Shown in pieces: positions 1-18,901 of a stretch of 64,000 nt of DNA. The stretch comes from Ficedula albicollis (Eukaryota; Chordata; Aves; Passeriformes; Muscicapidae), in contig NC_021692.1 in NCBI RefSeq assembly GCF_000247815.1, forward strand, positions 2,139,317 through 2,203,316, in the 5' to 3' direction. Below the pieces are notes generated by a model. That model saw nothing but the letters and a program-made list of their open reading frames with translations. It did not search any database and had not been told where the DNA came from. Every line of letters starts with the position of its first letter. The first letter of the stretch is position 1. The translations under genes and the position numbers were made by a program.

Positions 1-154
1 CAATAAACCTCCTTATTTATCCATTCAATCTTCTCTACTCGGCTCCTGGTCCCAACTCACATCTGGGCCACAGCTCCTCCCAAATGCCCAGCAGTGGCAG
101 CAGATGCTCAACTCCCCAGGCAAGGCAATGAGCCTTGTGCCCATTCCCACTCAC

Positions 155-1282
155 CTTCCGTGCCTGCTCCTGCAGGAGCCGGATCTGCTCAGCGATGACT
201 GTCAGTTTACTGCAGGCATTTGCTCGGACAAACTCATTGGCCTGGGAGAGAAAATCAGAGATGGTCAGGGCAGGAAGAACTGCAGCCCTTTGGACTGTGC
301 TGAGCCAGCTATGGTCAAGCTCAAGGCATCAACAGAGCTGGGGGTGCAGGAGCTGTCCTGGCACTCCCAGGCAGGAGCAAGGATCAGGAGCTGTCTGGAT
401 AGGCTGAGGGGCAGTGAGAGGGAGCAGCAGGACATACTGGGAGGCAATGGGTTGGACTGGGAGGTAGTGGGATACGCAGGGAGGAGGCAGTAGGACATAC
501 ACTAAACATTTAGGTGAACTGAGAAGCTCTGGGGGACAACACTGGAGATCAGCAGGATGTACTATGAGGCACTGGGGAATAGTATAACATACTGGAGCAC
601 ACTGGGAGAATCAGTAGGACATGTCAGAAAAAACTGGGGTGGACTGAGAACCGGCATGGACTGGGAATCACTGAAGGCCTCTGCACACGCTGCTGTGAAT
701 TAAAGATAGTGGGACACACTAGGAGGCAGCAGGGCATACTGGGACGGGACTTCAGTGCGATGCTCTAGGAGTCACTGTGGGGCAGCAAGGCACAGTGGGA
801 AGCACTGAAGTGCAGTGGGAGGTTCTTGAAACACCAACAGCGTGGGAACTCGGGGAGATACTGATGGGGCACTGCTAAATACTAGGAGGGGACAGTGGGA
901 GATGGTGGGAAACATCACAGGACACATCAGGAGGCCTCCGGGGCCACCGGAGAGCAGCGGGACGTGCTGGGAAGCACCAAGGCCGCCGCCGACTGAGAAG
1001 GTCCCGGAGACGGCCGGGAGGCAGCGGGCCAGCGAGCCCAGCCCTGCCCCCGCAGCCGCGCCGCTGGGACCCGGCCCTCACCTGCTGCACCTGCCGGGCC
1101 AGGGCCACCAGGTCCCCGGGGTCCCCGACGCGGCCGGCACGGCCGGCTCTGCCCTCGACCAGGGCCAGCTCGACACCGGGACCGGGACCGGGACCGGGAC
1201 CGGGACCGGGACCGGGATCGGGATCGGGACCGGGATCAGGACCGGGCCCGTTGTCCCCCGGCCCCACGCCGCCCTCCGCCAT
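155..1282 (-). CDS. C1orf50: C1orf50 homologue, first two coding exons (partial)
   Basis: Exons on the minus strand are 1282-1082 and 240-155; the gene continues past the left edge. Exon 1 starts at the ATG at 1282-1280 (MAEGG), runs through a Gly-Pro repeat and ends in [11 protein letters not shown] before a GTGAG donor. Exon 2 follows a CAG acceptor in phase 0 and encodes [20 protein letters not shown], then a stretch ending QARK at a GTGAG donor in phase 2. From memory, human C1orf50 has DLVALAEQVQKADEF followed by a near-identical LTVIAEQI...LQEQARK stretch, so the identity is firm. The protein's function is poorly known and nothing here clarifies it. An in-frame ATG at 1363 would add 27 residues; the inner one fits better because the extension is not conserved and would reach into the promoter. 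The gene is head-to-head with P3H1, as in human. Confidence 0.88.
405..1000. repeat. degenerate tandem repeat in C1orf50 intron 1
   Basis: The intron is built of loosely repeated words such as GGCAGCAGGACATACTGGGA and variants with AGTAGGACAT, GCAGGGCATACTGG and AGCGGGACGTGCTGG, at irregular 20-60 base spacing. This is a decayed minisatellite; no coding potential was recognised between the two C1orf50 exons. Confidence 0.6.
1175..1246. repeat. GGGACC hexanucleotide repeat inside C1orf50 exon 1
   Basis: About twelve tandem GGGACC units with a few GGGATC variants. On the minus strand they are in frame with C1orf50 and encode alternating Gly-Pro, with Asp-Pro at the variant units. On the plus strand the open frame reads Thr-Gly. 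The six-base unit keeps the frame whatever the copy number, so length variation would be tolerated. Confidence 0.9.
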
Positions 1283-1476
1283 GGCCAGCCAGCACCCCCC
1301 GCTTCCGCCCAGAGGGCAGGTTTCCGCTGAGGCGTCAGCACGCACCGTGAGGGGCGTGGCCATAGGGGCTGTGCTGCGCTGATTGGGCGGTGGGCGGGGC
1401 GCAGGGGGCGGGGCCGGTGTCTGTGGCGCTCCGGTGCCCGGGGCGGGCGGTGCCGCGGCCCGTCCGCCGTTCGGTC
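1283..1476. promoter_or_regulatory. divergent CpG-rich promoter of C1orf50 and P3H1
   Basis: Only 194 bases separate the two divergent start codons. The segment holds an inverted CCAAT box (GATTGG at 1381) directly followed by GC boxes (GGGCGGTGGGCGGGGC, then GGGGGCGGGGCC). No TATA box is seen. This is the usual make-up of a bidirectional housekeeping promoter and the same head-to-head pair exists in human. Confidence 0.75.
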
Positions 1477-8645
<7,169 letters not shown>

Positions 8646-9166
8646 CATCCTACAGGAACCAGGATGTCTCTGCTGGGACTAGTCATGTCAGCATTGTGGC
8701 TTCTGGCTACAGAGTCATAAGGATGACATGTGGGACCTCCTCTCTCTGCTCCCAACCCAGTTGGAATGGGGCTTTGTGGAATGCCGTGTACTACCCCTGA
8801 AGCATCCAGCATCCCTCTGCAGAGCTGATCTGGGATGGGTGACATGGGGACAAGGGAGGGATGCTGTCTTAGGGATGGAGCCCTGGTGCCAACGGGTGCA
8901 GATGTGTGCCTTTCCTGAACTTGCAGCTATTTAAGTGCCTTCTACAGAAAATGGGTGAATAAAGGTATTTTTTTCCTAAGCTGTTGCTTTCTGAGTGGGG
9001 ACTGAAGGCTGGTGCCACCCTTTGGCTGTTTTAAATGTTGGGTGCAACCTTCCCTCCTGGCAAATATCTATCCAAGTGTATTTCTATCCAAGTGTATTGT
9101 AGGCCTGTAGCCTCACAAAAGTGTTTGGGGGGAGAAGGTGCCCCAGGGACAGCAGGGGCGATGCAA
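8646..9166 (+). terminator. P3H1: P3H1 3'UTR and poly(A) signal
   Basis: A canonical AATAAA lies at 8959-8964, about 315 bases after the stop codon, and probably ends the transcript near 8985. No other feature was recognised from there to the duplicated unit that starts at 9167. Confidence 0.8.
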
Positions 9167-11066
9167 TCTCCAGCTGAGCATCCCCTGGACCCTGCTCCCA
9201 AAGCGTGGGAAGGAACCCACCATTCCAGGGAGGAGGGAACCGTCCTTGAACAAGAAGGACATTGAGCACCCTGGCAGCCCCGGACAGGGCATTGAATTGT
9301 TCCCGAAGATGTCTGGCCATTACCATAACCATCCCGGGAATGTGGGCAAATAAATCCTGCCCCGTGTGCAGCCACCCAGCACCCCCATCCCACTCGGAGG
9401 GCCATTCAGCAGTGAGGTGGGCGAGGGGGGTCTGGAGGATGATTTCTCCAGGATGAACATACGGTCCCAGTGGAGGCTGCCCACCACCCGAGCATGCACC
9501 CCCAGCTGCCCGAGCGCGTGAGCGGACTGCTGATGAGGCCTTGGCTGTTAACGATTGCCAGGTCCTGGGGCTGCAATGGGCTTGGTGTCACCGGGGTGGT
9601 GACACGTGTTCCCCACACCCCCTGTCCCTCTCCTGCAGGCGTACTCCACTGACAATGGCTTCTCTTGTTGGTGGCATGGGGTGCCTGAATTCCCTCACGG
9701 AATGAACGGCTTCCCTGCTCCCTGCTGAATTCCTGGAGTGACCCTGGGGGCTCCCAGCCCAGGGCAGGGGTCCGGGATGGCGACTTCCCACACACCGCTG
9801 GCTGTTGGGGAGCCCCATTTTCCCATTATCCCTCCACTGTCGTTTGAGGGGTTCCCGTCTCCCTCAAGACCTACATCTTTCCTGTAGGACCTACATACCC
9901 TCCTTGTCCCGAATCTTTCCCCTAAGACCATATTCTTCCCTCTAGGAATTGCCTCCAACCCCAACTCACTCTCCTCAGACTCACATCTCTCCCCCTCAGA
10001 CCCAATGCTCTTCCCAGCGCCCCCGCTCCTAATTCCCGCCTCCCGGCACCCAATTCCCCGTTATCCACAACCCTCCCACTCGAGACTCAAATTCCCCCCT
10101 CCAGGCACCTAAATCTTCTCCAGCTGAGCATCCCCTGGACCCTGCTCCCAAAGCGTGGGAAGGAACCCACCATTCCAGGGAGGAGGGAACCGTCCTTGAA
10201 CAAGAAGGACATTGAGCACCCTGGCAGCCCCGGACAGGGCATTGAATTGTTCCCGAAGATGTCTGGCCATTACCATAACCATCCCGGGAATGTGGGCAAA
10301 TAAATCCTGCCCCGTGTGCAGCCACCCAGCACCCCCATCCCACTCGGAGGGCCATTCAGCAGTGAGGTGGGCGAGGGGGGTCTGGAGGATGATTTCTCCA
10401 GGATGAACATACGGTCCCAGTGGAGGCTGCCCACCACCCGAGCATGCACCCCCAGCTGCCCGAGCGCGTGAGCGGACTGCTGATGAGGCCTTGGCTGTTA
10501 ACGATTGCCAGGTCCTGGGGCTGCAATGGGCTTGGTGTCACCGGGGTGGTGACACGTGTTCCCCACACCCCCTGTCCCTCTCCTGCAGGCGTACTCCACT
10601 GACAATGGCTTCTCTTGTTGGTGGCATGGGGTGCCTGAATTCCCTCACGGAATGAACGGCTTCCCTGCTCCCTGCTGAATTCCTGGAGTGACCCTGGGGG
10701 CTCCCAGCCCAGGGCAGGGGTCCGGGATGGCGACTTCCCACACACCGCTGGCTGTTGGGGAGCCCCATTTTCCCATTATCCCTCCACTGTCGTTTGAGGG
10801 GTTCCCGTCTCCCTCAAGACCTACATCTTTCCTGTAGGACCTACATACCCTCCTTGTCCCGAATCTTTCCCCTAAGACCATATTCTTCCCTCTAGGAATT
10901 GCCTCCAACCCCAACTCACTCTCCTCAGACTCACATCTCTCCCCCTCAGACCCAATGCTCTTCCCAGCGCCCCCGCTCCTAATTCCCGCCTCCCGGCACC
11001 CAATTCCCCGTTATCCACAACCCTCCCACTCGAGACTCAAATTCCCCCCTCCAGGCACCTAAATCT
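9167..11066. repeat. 950-bp tandem duplication upstream of CLDN19
   Basis: Two copies, 9167-10116 and 10117-11066, offset by exactly 950 bases. I found no mismatch reading them side by side. The junction is simple: copy 1 ends AAATCT and copy 2 starts TCTCCAGCTGAG. The unit is non-coding as far as I can see; the open frames inside it occur twice and resemble no protein family. The array ends 108 bases before the CLDN19 ATG, so it covers its likely promoter. It is either a very recent duplication or two haplotypes placed in tandem. Confidence 0.95.
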
Positions 11067-11174
11067 CTGCCTTCCCCTCAACTCCTCCCCCGGCGCTGCT
11101 CCCGCCCCGTCGTTCCCCTCAGAGCCCCCCTGCGGCCTTTCCCTCCCCTCAGGCGGGCCGGGCGGGCGGCGGCG
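11067..11174 (+). promoter_or_regulatory. CLDN19: GC-rich 5' flank/5'UTR of CLDN19
   Basis: C-rich, CpG-containing sequence between the 950-bp repeat array and the CLDN19 start (CCCCGGCGCTGCTCCCGCCCC, then GGCGGGCCGGGCGGGCGGCG). No TATA box was seen. The transcription start cannot be placed. Confidence 0.4.
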
Positions 11175-13300
11175 ATGGGCGGCGGGGCTCGGGAGCTGGC
11201 CGGGTACCTGGCGGCTCTGGCCGGCTGGGTGGCAGCGCTGGCGGCCGCCGTGCTGCCGCAGTGGAGGCAGAGCTCGTACGCCGGGGACGCCATCATCACG
11301 GCCGTGGGGCTCCACGAGGGGCTGTGGATGAGCTGCGCTGCCCAGAGCACCGGGCAGGTCCAGTGCCGCCTGCACGACTCGCTGCTCTCGCTCGAAGGTG
11401 GGTACGGGATGACCCCGCTTCCTTGCCTGGCTCTAGTCCCCCATCCCCGCCTTGGGTCTGAGCTCCCCCAGCATCCGGAGCTGCTTTGCCCCCCCTGTGA
11501 GTCTGAGCCCCGCTGTGGGTTTGACCCTCCCCTGTATTATATAGCTCTGAGCCCCTCTCTGTGTTTGAACCCACCTGCATGGGTTTGAACACACATCCCC
11601 AACGGTCTGTACCCTCTTCAGGTGTGGATGCTCCCTTCCCCTCTGGATCTGAGCTCCCCTGGTCCTTCCTGGAGCCTGAGTCACCTTCAGGTCCAAGTCC
11701 TTCTTGTCCCCACCCTTATTGTAGGTCTAAACCCCTCAGAAGGGTCTGAGTCCACTTATCCACTGAGCTGATCCTCGATGTGTCCAGGCTTCCCTCTCCA
11801 CCTGTGAGTCTTGCTCCCCAACCTCCCCATCCCAGGACTGAGCCTCTCTTGGTCCTGTGGGTTTGACCCCTCTGTGTGGCTGGGGACACTCCTGGCCCCA
11901 GCAGGTTTGAGCTCCAATGTGGGCATCACATTTAGATACCAGCAGTGCCCCATGGGGACATCAAAACCCCCCACTCCCTGACTGTGCATCACCCTTTCGG
12001 CATTTGGTGACTGTGGTGCTGCTCCAGGCAAGGTGTTTCCCAGCCCAGCCCAGTCATGACCAAGATGAGGGTGGGCAGGGAGGAAGATCAGGGAAGGGGT
12101 GAGCTGAGCTGAGGTCTCTGTATATACCAGGTGGGGAGGATATGACACGGGAGCTACACAGCAAGGACAGGGTTAAGGACAGGTCCATCACCAGCGTGGA
12201 GCAGTGACCTTGCTTCCAGTGCCCAGCTGTGGCCAAAGGCACCTGCTGGGAGCAGTTTTTCTTCCCCCCTTGCAGTTCACATCCAGACATGCCGGGCTCT
12301 CATGGTCATTTCTCTCCTCCTGGGCTTCTTTGGCATCATCGTGAGCGTGGTGGGCATGAAGTGCACGAAAGTCGGGGAGGAGGATCCTGTCACCAAGAGC
12401 CGCATAGCTGTTGCTGGGGGTGTCCTCTTCGTTCTCTCTGGTAAGGCAGCTCTAGCCTTTGTACATCACTGCTGCAGGAATCCTCCAACACCTTTTGGCA
12501 CTGACAGAGGAAGGGGAGCAGTTTGGTGAGGGCTGGATGTCACTGACAGTCAACGTTTGATGTCTAGTGGAACAGCTAGACAACCCTCTCACTGCAGGGG
12601 CTTTGGATTAGGTGATCTTTAAAGGTCCCTCCCAACCCAAAACATTCTGTGACTCCATGATTCTGTGCCCAGGTCTGTGCACATTGGCTGCCGTGTCCTT
12701 GTATGCAACACAGGTGACCTATGAGTTCTTCAGAGAGAGCACCATCCCCATCAACGCTAGGTAAGAGTCTGGCTCTGAATCCTGTCTTGTCCTGCACTTC
12801 CCACTGGACTTTCCGTTGCTGGTTCTGGGCCAATGTGCCCCACAGGTGGGACCTCTGCCAGCCCTTGCTGCCACCTTGCAGTAGATGAAAAAGCTTTAGT
12901 TGTTAGCAGCTGGGACAGGGTAGTGGTGCACATGTGGAATTTCAGGCAAGGGGAGGATTAAAAGATGGGGACACATGGGGGCTGGATACAGCCAACAGGA
13001 AAGATGGGGATGGAGAGAAAAAAACAAAATCTGCTTTGGCATCATTGTCACCTCATCAGGGCTTCGAGCACCCTATTGCCCATCTCAGTTTGCATCTCTG
13101 CCTCTCTGCCCCTCCCTGATGCTCCCTGCCCCTCTCACCGCAGGTACGAATTCGGCTCTGCTCTCTTCTTGGGCTGGGGGGCCGCCAGCCTCTCCATGTT
13201 GGGGGGGTCCCTCCTGTGCTGCTCCTGCCCTGCCAAGGAGCGCCGAGGACAGCAGTACCACCGGCAGCCACAGCCCTCCACGGCCCGGGAGTATGTCTGA
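11175..13300 (+). CDS. CLDN19: claudin-19, four coding exons
   Basis: Four-pass tight-junction protein. In mammals it pairs with claudin-16 in the renal thick ascending limb to form a cation pore for Mg and Ca, and it also acts in Schwann cells and retina. Coding exons 11175-11397, 12276-12440, 12673-12760 and 13144-13300 total 633 bases, 210 aa, with GT/AG sites and consistent phases. The first extracellular loop holds [18 protein letters not shown] and the claudin signature GLWMSC...VQC, near-identical to human CLDN19. Transmembrane segments lie near residues 9-28, 80-100, 117-137 and 160-182. The tail ends AREYV, a PDZ-binding C-terminus like that of the shorter human isoform as I remember it. 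The gene follows P3H1 on the same strand, as in human. A CR1 fragment sits in intron 2. Confidence 0.97.
12545..12667 (+). mobile_element. CR1 LINE 3' tail in CLDN19 intron 2
   Basis: Contains GATTAGGTGATCTTTAAAGG, then TCCCTCCCAACCCAAAACATTCTGTG and a terminal ATTCTGTG, the CR1 3' signature in sense orientation. It is short and 5'-truncated. Confidence 0.75.
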
Positions 13301-13538
13301 GCCCAACCCTGCCCTCCTGCTGCACAGTGCCTCCCTTCCCTCCCAAAAACAGGCAAGACCCTGGTGCTCCCACCCTGCCTGGACCCTCAATGCCCCGTGA
13401 GACCTTTCTCCTTATCTTCCAGGTTTCAGCAGAGTTTTCGGTGCCAGCCTCTGAAATAGAGGCTTTAAGTGTCACACCCCACTGTTCTCCTCAGCTGGGC
13501 AGGGTGGCACCCCCAGCCTGGCATTGCGGCCAGGCTGA

Positions 13539-13581
<43 letters not shown>

Positions 13582-14020
13582 ACAGGGATGCTGTGGGGGC
13601 GAGCAGGGACACTGATGCCTGTGCCACAGGGGCACAGAGCCAAGCCCACGGGGGTGTGCTGCACAGAAGTGCTTTGTCCCATGGCCACCCCTCTCCCACA
13701 CCCTGTTCTCAGGGGCAGGCAGGGAGGAAAGCCAGTGCTTGGTTCTCCTGGGATGAGGTTTTCACTTCTAACAGCACCAGCCCAGTTCAGGGTTCAAGCA
13801 TACCTTTGGCAGAGGGGTGTTTTCAGGGTGCAGCATTCCCCTGCCTCATTGCTGCTGAAAAGCAGCACTTTTAAAATGATTATTAATTATTATTGATTCC
13901 TGCCTGAAGGCCAGCTGCTCCAGCTGACCTCTGCCAGTCCAAACCTGCCTTGGGCTTGTTCCTGTCCAGGACCAGGCTGTGCCTTGTTAAACAAGAATAA
14001 ATGGGTTTAGGCAAATTAAA
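13301..14020 (+). terminator. CLDN19: CLDN19 3'UTR with poly(A) signal
   Basis: AATAAA at 13996-14001 is the first canonical signal after the CLDN19 stop. The 3'UTR carries a (TCTG)n microsatellite at 13539-13581. Transcript evidence would be needed to confirm the end point. Confidence 0.5.
13539..13581. repeat. (TCTG)n microsatellite
   Basis: About eleven perfect TCTG units in the presumed CLDN19 3'UTR. Confidence 0.95.
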
Positions 14021-14436
14021 GCAGCTAAAAGGGGCTCTGAACACAAAGGATTTGTTTTTAGTTTTGGTGCCCAACACAACTATTTTGAGTGGCAGGTGGA
14101 CAGAGCCCTGAATTTTGGTACCTCCCTGCTGGGTCCAAATCCCTCTTCCCCACCAGGATCCCCTGGAGTGGGCAGTGAAGGTTCCAAACACAACCTGCTA
14201 ATTGCCTCCACCACTTTGTACCTCTATTCTACTGCTACTAATTGTTTTGCAACTGCCAAAGCTCCAATTTCATCTGTAAATCCTCCAAACTCCCTGTACT
14301 CCATCCCTGCTGCAGGTGTTGTGCCAACCAACCCACAGGGAAGGACACTGGAAATTATGCAAACAGCTTCACTATCTATTTTTTTACTATTTTATTTTTA
14401 AACCCAAATATGAAGAGAGAATTGGTTTTTAAAATT

Positions 14437-14535
14437 TTGTTTTGCTTTATTTTATTTTATTTTATTTTAGTCTGTTTTATTTGGTTCTATTTTATTTTAC
14501 TCTATTTTATTTTACTCTATTTTTCTCAATTTTAT
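14437..14535. repeat. TTTTA-rich simple repeat
   Basis: Imperfect TTTTA pentamers broken by GTCTG and CTC. It lies between the two claudin genes. Confidence 0.85.
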
Positions 14536-17500
14536 TTCCTTTCCCTCTATATGATGTTATGCCCATGCCCAGGTCTGGGTCCCTGCCTGTGCTGGAGGAG
14601 AAGCAATACTATTTTTTCCCCAGGGGAAAAATCTCTCTCCCTGGCATTAACTGCCTTTTTCTTTTTTAAATTGCAGCCCCCCTGTAAAACTGTGTCCTGC
14701 ACCCCTCAGGGGAGAGCAGTGCTTGTAGGCTGGCATCACCCATCAGGGGCTGAACCCAGATTTTGGGGTTCCCCTCAAAAAACACCAGCCAAAGCCACTG
14801 CAGTGAGGATTGAAAAGGAACCTTGTGCTTTAAAACAATCAAACCCAACAACAATAAATCAAAAACAACTATAAGGGCGTTTTTATATTTCAGTGTAAAG
14901 AATGTTTTTATTCTATTAATATAAATTCCATTAACTTTTCTATGGGATGCATGGCCTTGGAAATGGGATAGGTGGGGATTTTTAAATGCTTTTTTTTTTT
15001 CTTTTTGCACTAAAAATTGTGATTCGGTGGTATTAAAATATTTTCAATCATGGGCATCTTTCTGGAACTGTCTCTTTGATCTCCCCTCACTCCCCATCTG
15101 GACCAGTCCCCTCCAGTGACTCCAGAGCTGGTTCAGAGCCACTTTTGCAGTGTGGCAGGAGCCTCTCCCCCATCCTCAGCAGTTCTTGCCCTCCTGAATA
15201 TATTGTGTCTTTTGCCACATGTTGCTCTCAGAGGTGGGGATGTGTTCTTACAAAATGTCTTAAATTAAGGTTAAAACCCTGGGAATCCAGATTGGCTCCT
15301 CCACAAGTCTCTTCCCAAGACTGAAATGCCACCAGCATCTTCCACTCTTATGAACTCTCATAGCTAAAGTCTCCCTGTTTTCTCCCATTTCCCATGAATG
15401 CAGAGCTGACTTCTGCCTAATTGGGTATTTGCTAATTTAAACTGATTTTTACTCCCCTAGGCAGGGACATGACCCCTGCTGTGTATGCTTTTCTTCAGAG
15501 ATCATGTTTTCCAGCCAGGTATTTGCATGGCTGCTGTGTTGTCTCAGCACCCTCATCCTGCCCCCTGCACCTGGCCCAGAAATACATCCCATCCCACCTC
15601 AAACCCAGGGATTTGCTGTCCTTGGTGGTTGCTGTGACATCTCCCAGAGTCACGTGGGGATGGACACCCAGGCTAGGAGCACATCAAAGAGGGGGATCTG
15701 CCTTTGTTCACAGCACAGGCAGGCTAAAGCAGAGTTTCCCCCCTGCAACACACATCTTTTGGTCATTAAACCAGTTTAATGAGCAGTATTGAGCTTTTGG
15801 GTCATATCTCTGATTTCAGCCAAATCCCTGGGAAATATCAGTCATTTTTAAACAGTCAGAAATGAGGGAAAAGGGAAAATGACCCCCACACAAAGGCATT
15901 CAGAAGGGCTTTTCTCACACCTCTGACACATGGCTGTTTGAATTTGGTGGTGTTTTTAGTAATTCTTATTTACTGTCCTGCCCCTACAGCATCTACCAAG
16001 TCCTCTCAAGTTCTCTGAGATGATCCCATCTAAGAAAACATCTTTCTTTTTTTTCCCTTCCAGCCACAGCAGGTTTTTAGTACAATATTTGCTAAAGTTC
16101 AGGGTTTGGGTCTTGTCAGTATTTTTTTAACACATGCTTTTGACAAACCTTATGGTACCCAAGATCTGATTTTCACTGTCATTAACCCAGGAAAGCAACT
16201 TAATCATTTGACTACTGCTAGTTCTTCTCTTCCTGCCTCTTTTCACCCCCAAAAAGGTTTCATTTGGGGGCTGACAAGGCAGTTTGATCTATCATAAACT
16301 GAGTGTTCAGATGGGCAGAAAATATAAATACACCTATTTTATGGGTGTCACCAAGACCATGGAGGTACAGTTTTATATCACTTGGAGTCACACATGTATT
16401 TCATGTGTCACAGATGTCCAAGAACCATAAATTCCTGAGCTGTAAAAGTTGGGAAATGAAGGTTCACGAACCCTTCTGAACATTTTTGGCCCTAATGCAT
16501 TGCTACATTCCAAAGCATCTGACCTACCATGTGCCAGAATTCTGGGAAAATAGGATAACTCAGAGTCCCAGGAATCTCACACATCAGGCACCTGGGCATC
16601 TCTGCAGGGCTGAAGGATTTGCCAAGGTTGGTGTTCTGCCAAAATGCCCACAGCAAAATGCTGCAGAGGATTACCTAGAGGGGTAAAAAAAACAAAAACC
16701 ACAACAAAAACCAAAGCCACCCTAAAAACCCAAGTGCACCTCTATGACCCACAGAATGGAAATGTGAGTTTTTTCCGTGGGTCTGAGAGATGAGGGTGAG
16801 CCATGAGGCACAGCTGAGCCAAGGGATGCTCAGAGGGTGCTGTAAATCCTGTGTAATGCCCGAAGAGGAGGGGATTAGAGAACAAATCTGAAGCTTTTAG
16901 GGCAGCTGCAAGTGCCAGACAGCTGAGTGCTGCTGCCCAGGGTCACAGCACCTCCTTGGGGGCTGACCAGACATGGTACCTGAGCCATTACCACTGTGGT
17001 GGTTTTCACTTGTTTTCTGCTTAATGGGGGAAAAAGAAAGGTCTTAATTACCAGCCAAAGAGGTTCATTATCACCCTGGCACTCCAGCTCCTTTCTTTAG
17101 CTCCTTCCAACCCCCTGAACTCGGTACCACTCCTGAACTTTAGGCCACTTCAGTGTCTTAGGCCACTCATTCTTAGGCAGTAATTGAAAGGTCTAATTAA
17201 AAAACAGGGATTATTTATCGAGGACACATAGTCCCCCACCTGGGGAGAGTTCCCAGCAGGTTTCCACCAGTTTCCCCATGTGACATTTTTGGGGAGGTTC
17301 CATTGCCAGCCTATGACTGCTCTAACTGCAGGGATGCCCATCACATCTCAGAGCACAAAGCCCAGCTTATGTACCTTGGACGAGCCTTAAATAGCCCAGT
17401 GCAAGCTCCAGCTGGTGCTGAGTATCCCTGACTCCATTACATGAACAGGATCCAGTCCCATCAGCTCTTCCAGACCTACATCCCTATCCCAAATCAGCAG

Positions 17501-18890
17501 CAGCAAAGAGATTCTGTCATCATCCCCCTGCAACAAGGATGAGCCTGTGGTGAAGGTAATGCTCCCCATGAACCCCTTTTGTTATCAACAAGGTTTAGAG
17601 CTGATCTTTCCCAGCTTAAGAATTTCTTTCTCTTCTTTTTTTTTCTTGCTTATATAAATGAAGTGGCTGGACAGATGTTTTTCAAAGACTTCAAAAAAGA
17701 TGGGGTCTAGCAAAAACAAATAAGGTTCTGGGGAGTTAGCTCAGAAGGGAGCCTGGGAAATATTTAAAAATTATTGTAAATTGGGGTATGAGAGACTGCC
17801 CACTTGGAGTGAAGCTGATGGAAATGCTCAGAGATGATGGGAGAGTGATGCCTCTACTCCCAGTGACTTCCCAAGAGGGGATATGGGGGGAGATGGAGCA
17901 CATTGGGTGTGGGGACCACGACCCTCCTTCCCACCTCTGCCCCACAGGGAGCCTGTGCCATGCCAGGGTGGGCAGCCTCTGGCTGGAGGTACTAAATCTG
18001 GTGATGATGAGCTATCATCTCATGGTAATGAACCCATGTAGCTCAATCTCATCTGGACACATTTCTATGAACCCCTGACCAAGAGGCTGTTACAGTGGTT
18101 GCAACTTCAGGAAGTAAAATATTTGGCATTTTGGGTTGCAAAACATGACAAAGTGGGATTCCTGCCTAGGGTTTGCAGACACAATGTCCCCTTCTCACAC
18201 CTTGGGCACAGCTCCCCTCTCTGCAGGGTCCCTTCATCTAGGAATGGAAAACATCCATCTAGGATGGAAAACAAATGGTGCCATCTCTTCTGCTTTGTGG
18301 GAAGCCTTGGCAGCTCCTCAGGGCACCCACCATGCCCCAGCCTTTTTCCCCTTAGAATGGGAGATATGTCTCTGGCCTTGTGCTAAAGATTAGGACACCT
18401 CCCTGGGACACTTCTTGTGCTCCAACCTGGACATTCAACACCTCAGAACTTTCCTTGGAGTCGAGAACAACAGCAAGAAAAGGCAGGGGACGTACCCACC
18501 AAGTCATATGGCAGGGATGGAGTCTCTAGAGGTTCTCTGGAGGTGTGCTTAGGTCACAGGTTTTTGTAGCAGCAGTTATTTGACAGTGGTTTCCAGCAGC
18601 TCTTGATTCCCAAAGGGCAAGTACTGATGGTTGGCAGCTTCTGCTTGGAAGAGAGGGAACCAATGTAGGAATGTCTTCACTACAAAATACTGAGTCTAAA
18701 AGCTCTGTCTACATGTAAACCTGGTGGCCCAACCTTGGCTGAGCATTTTGACAGCAAGTGAGCACTGTGAGACAGGACCCAGATGACTCCTAGGGACACA
18801 GAGGATGCCTGGCCATGGTGGCACTTTGTCCTTGGAAGATTTGGTCTGGAAGTAGCCAGAGCAGAGCTGGTGAACATCTGTGTGCCCTTG
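14536..18890. other. intergenic DNA between the two claudins
   Basis: No coding exon, RNA gene or clear transposon was recognised in this 4.4-kb stretch. The open frames are short and resemble nothing known to me. It may hold an untranslated first exon and promoter for the downstream claudin, because a CAG splice acceptor lies just before that gene's start codon. Confidence 0.5.
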
Positions 18891-18901
18891 CAGGTCACCC
18901 C

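Noticed and set aside
1390..1476. Upstream in-frame ATG at 1390 for P3H1
   Set aside because: It would place 29 Arg/Gly-rich residues before the hydrophobic signal peptide. The ATG at 1477 opens directly into a normal signal peptide, as in human P3H1.
9406..10914. Duplicated open frames of 60-129 codons in the 950-bp repeats
   Set aside because: They are identical pairs because the DNA is duplicated. No domain, splice structure or known family fits.
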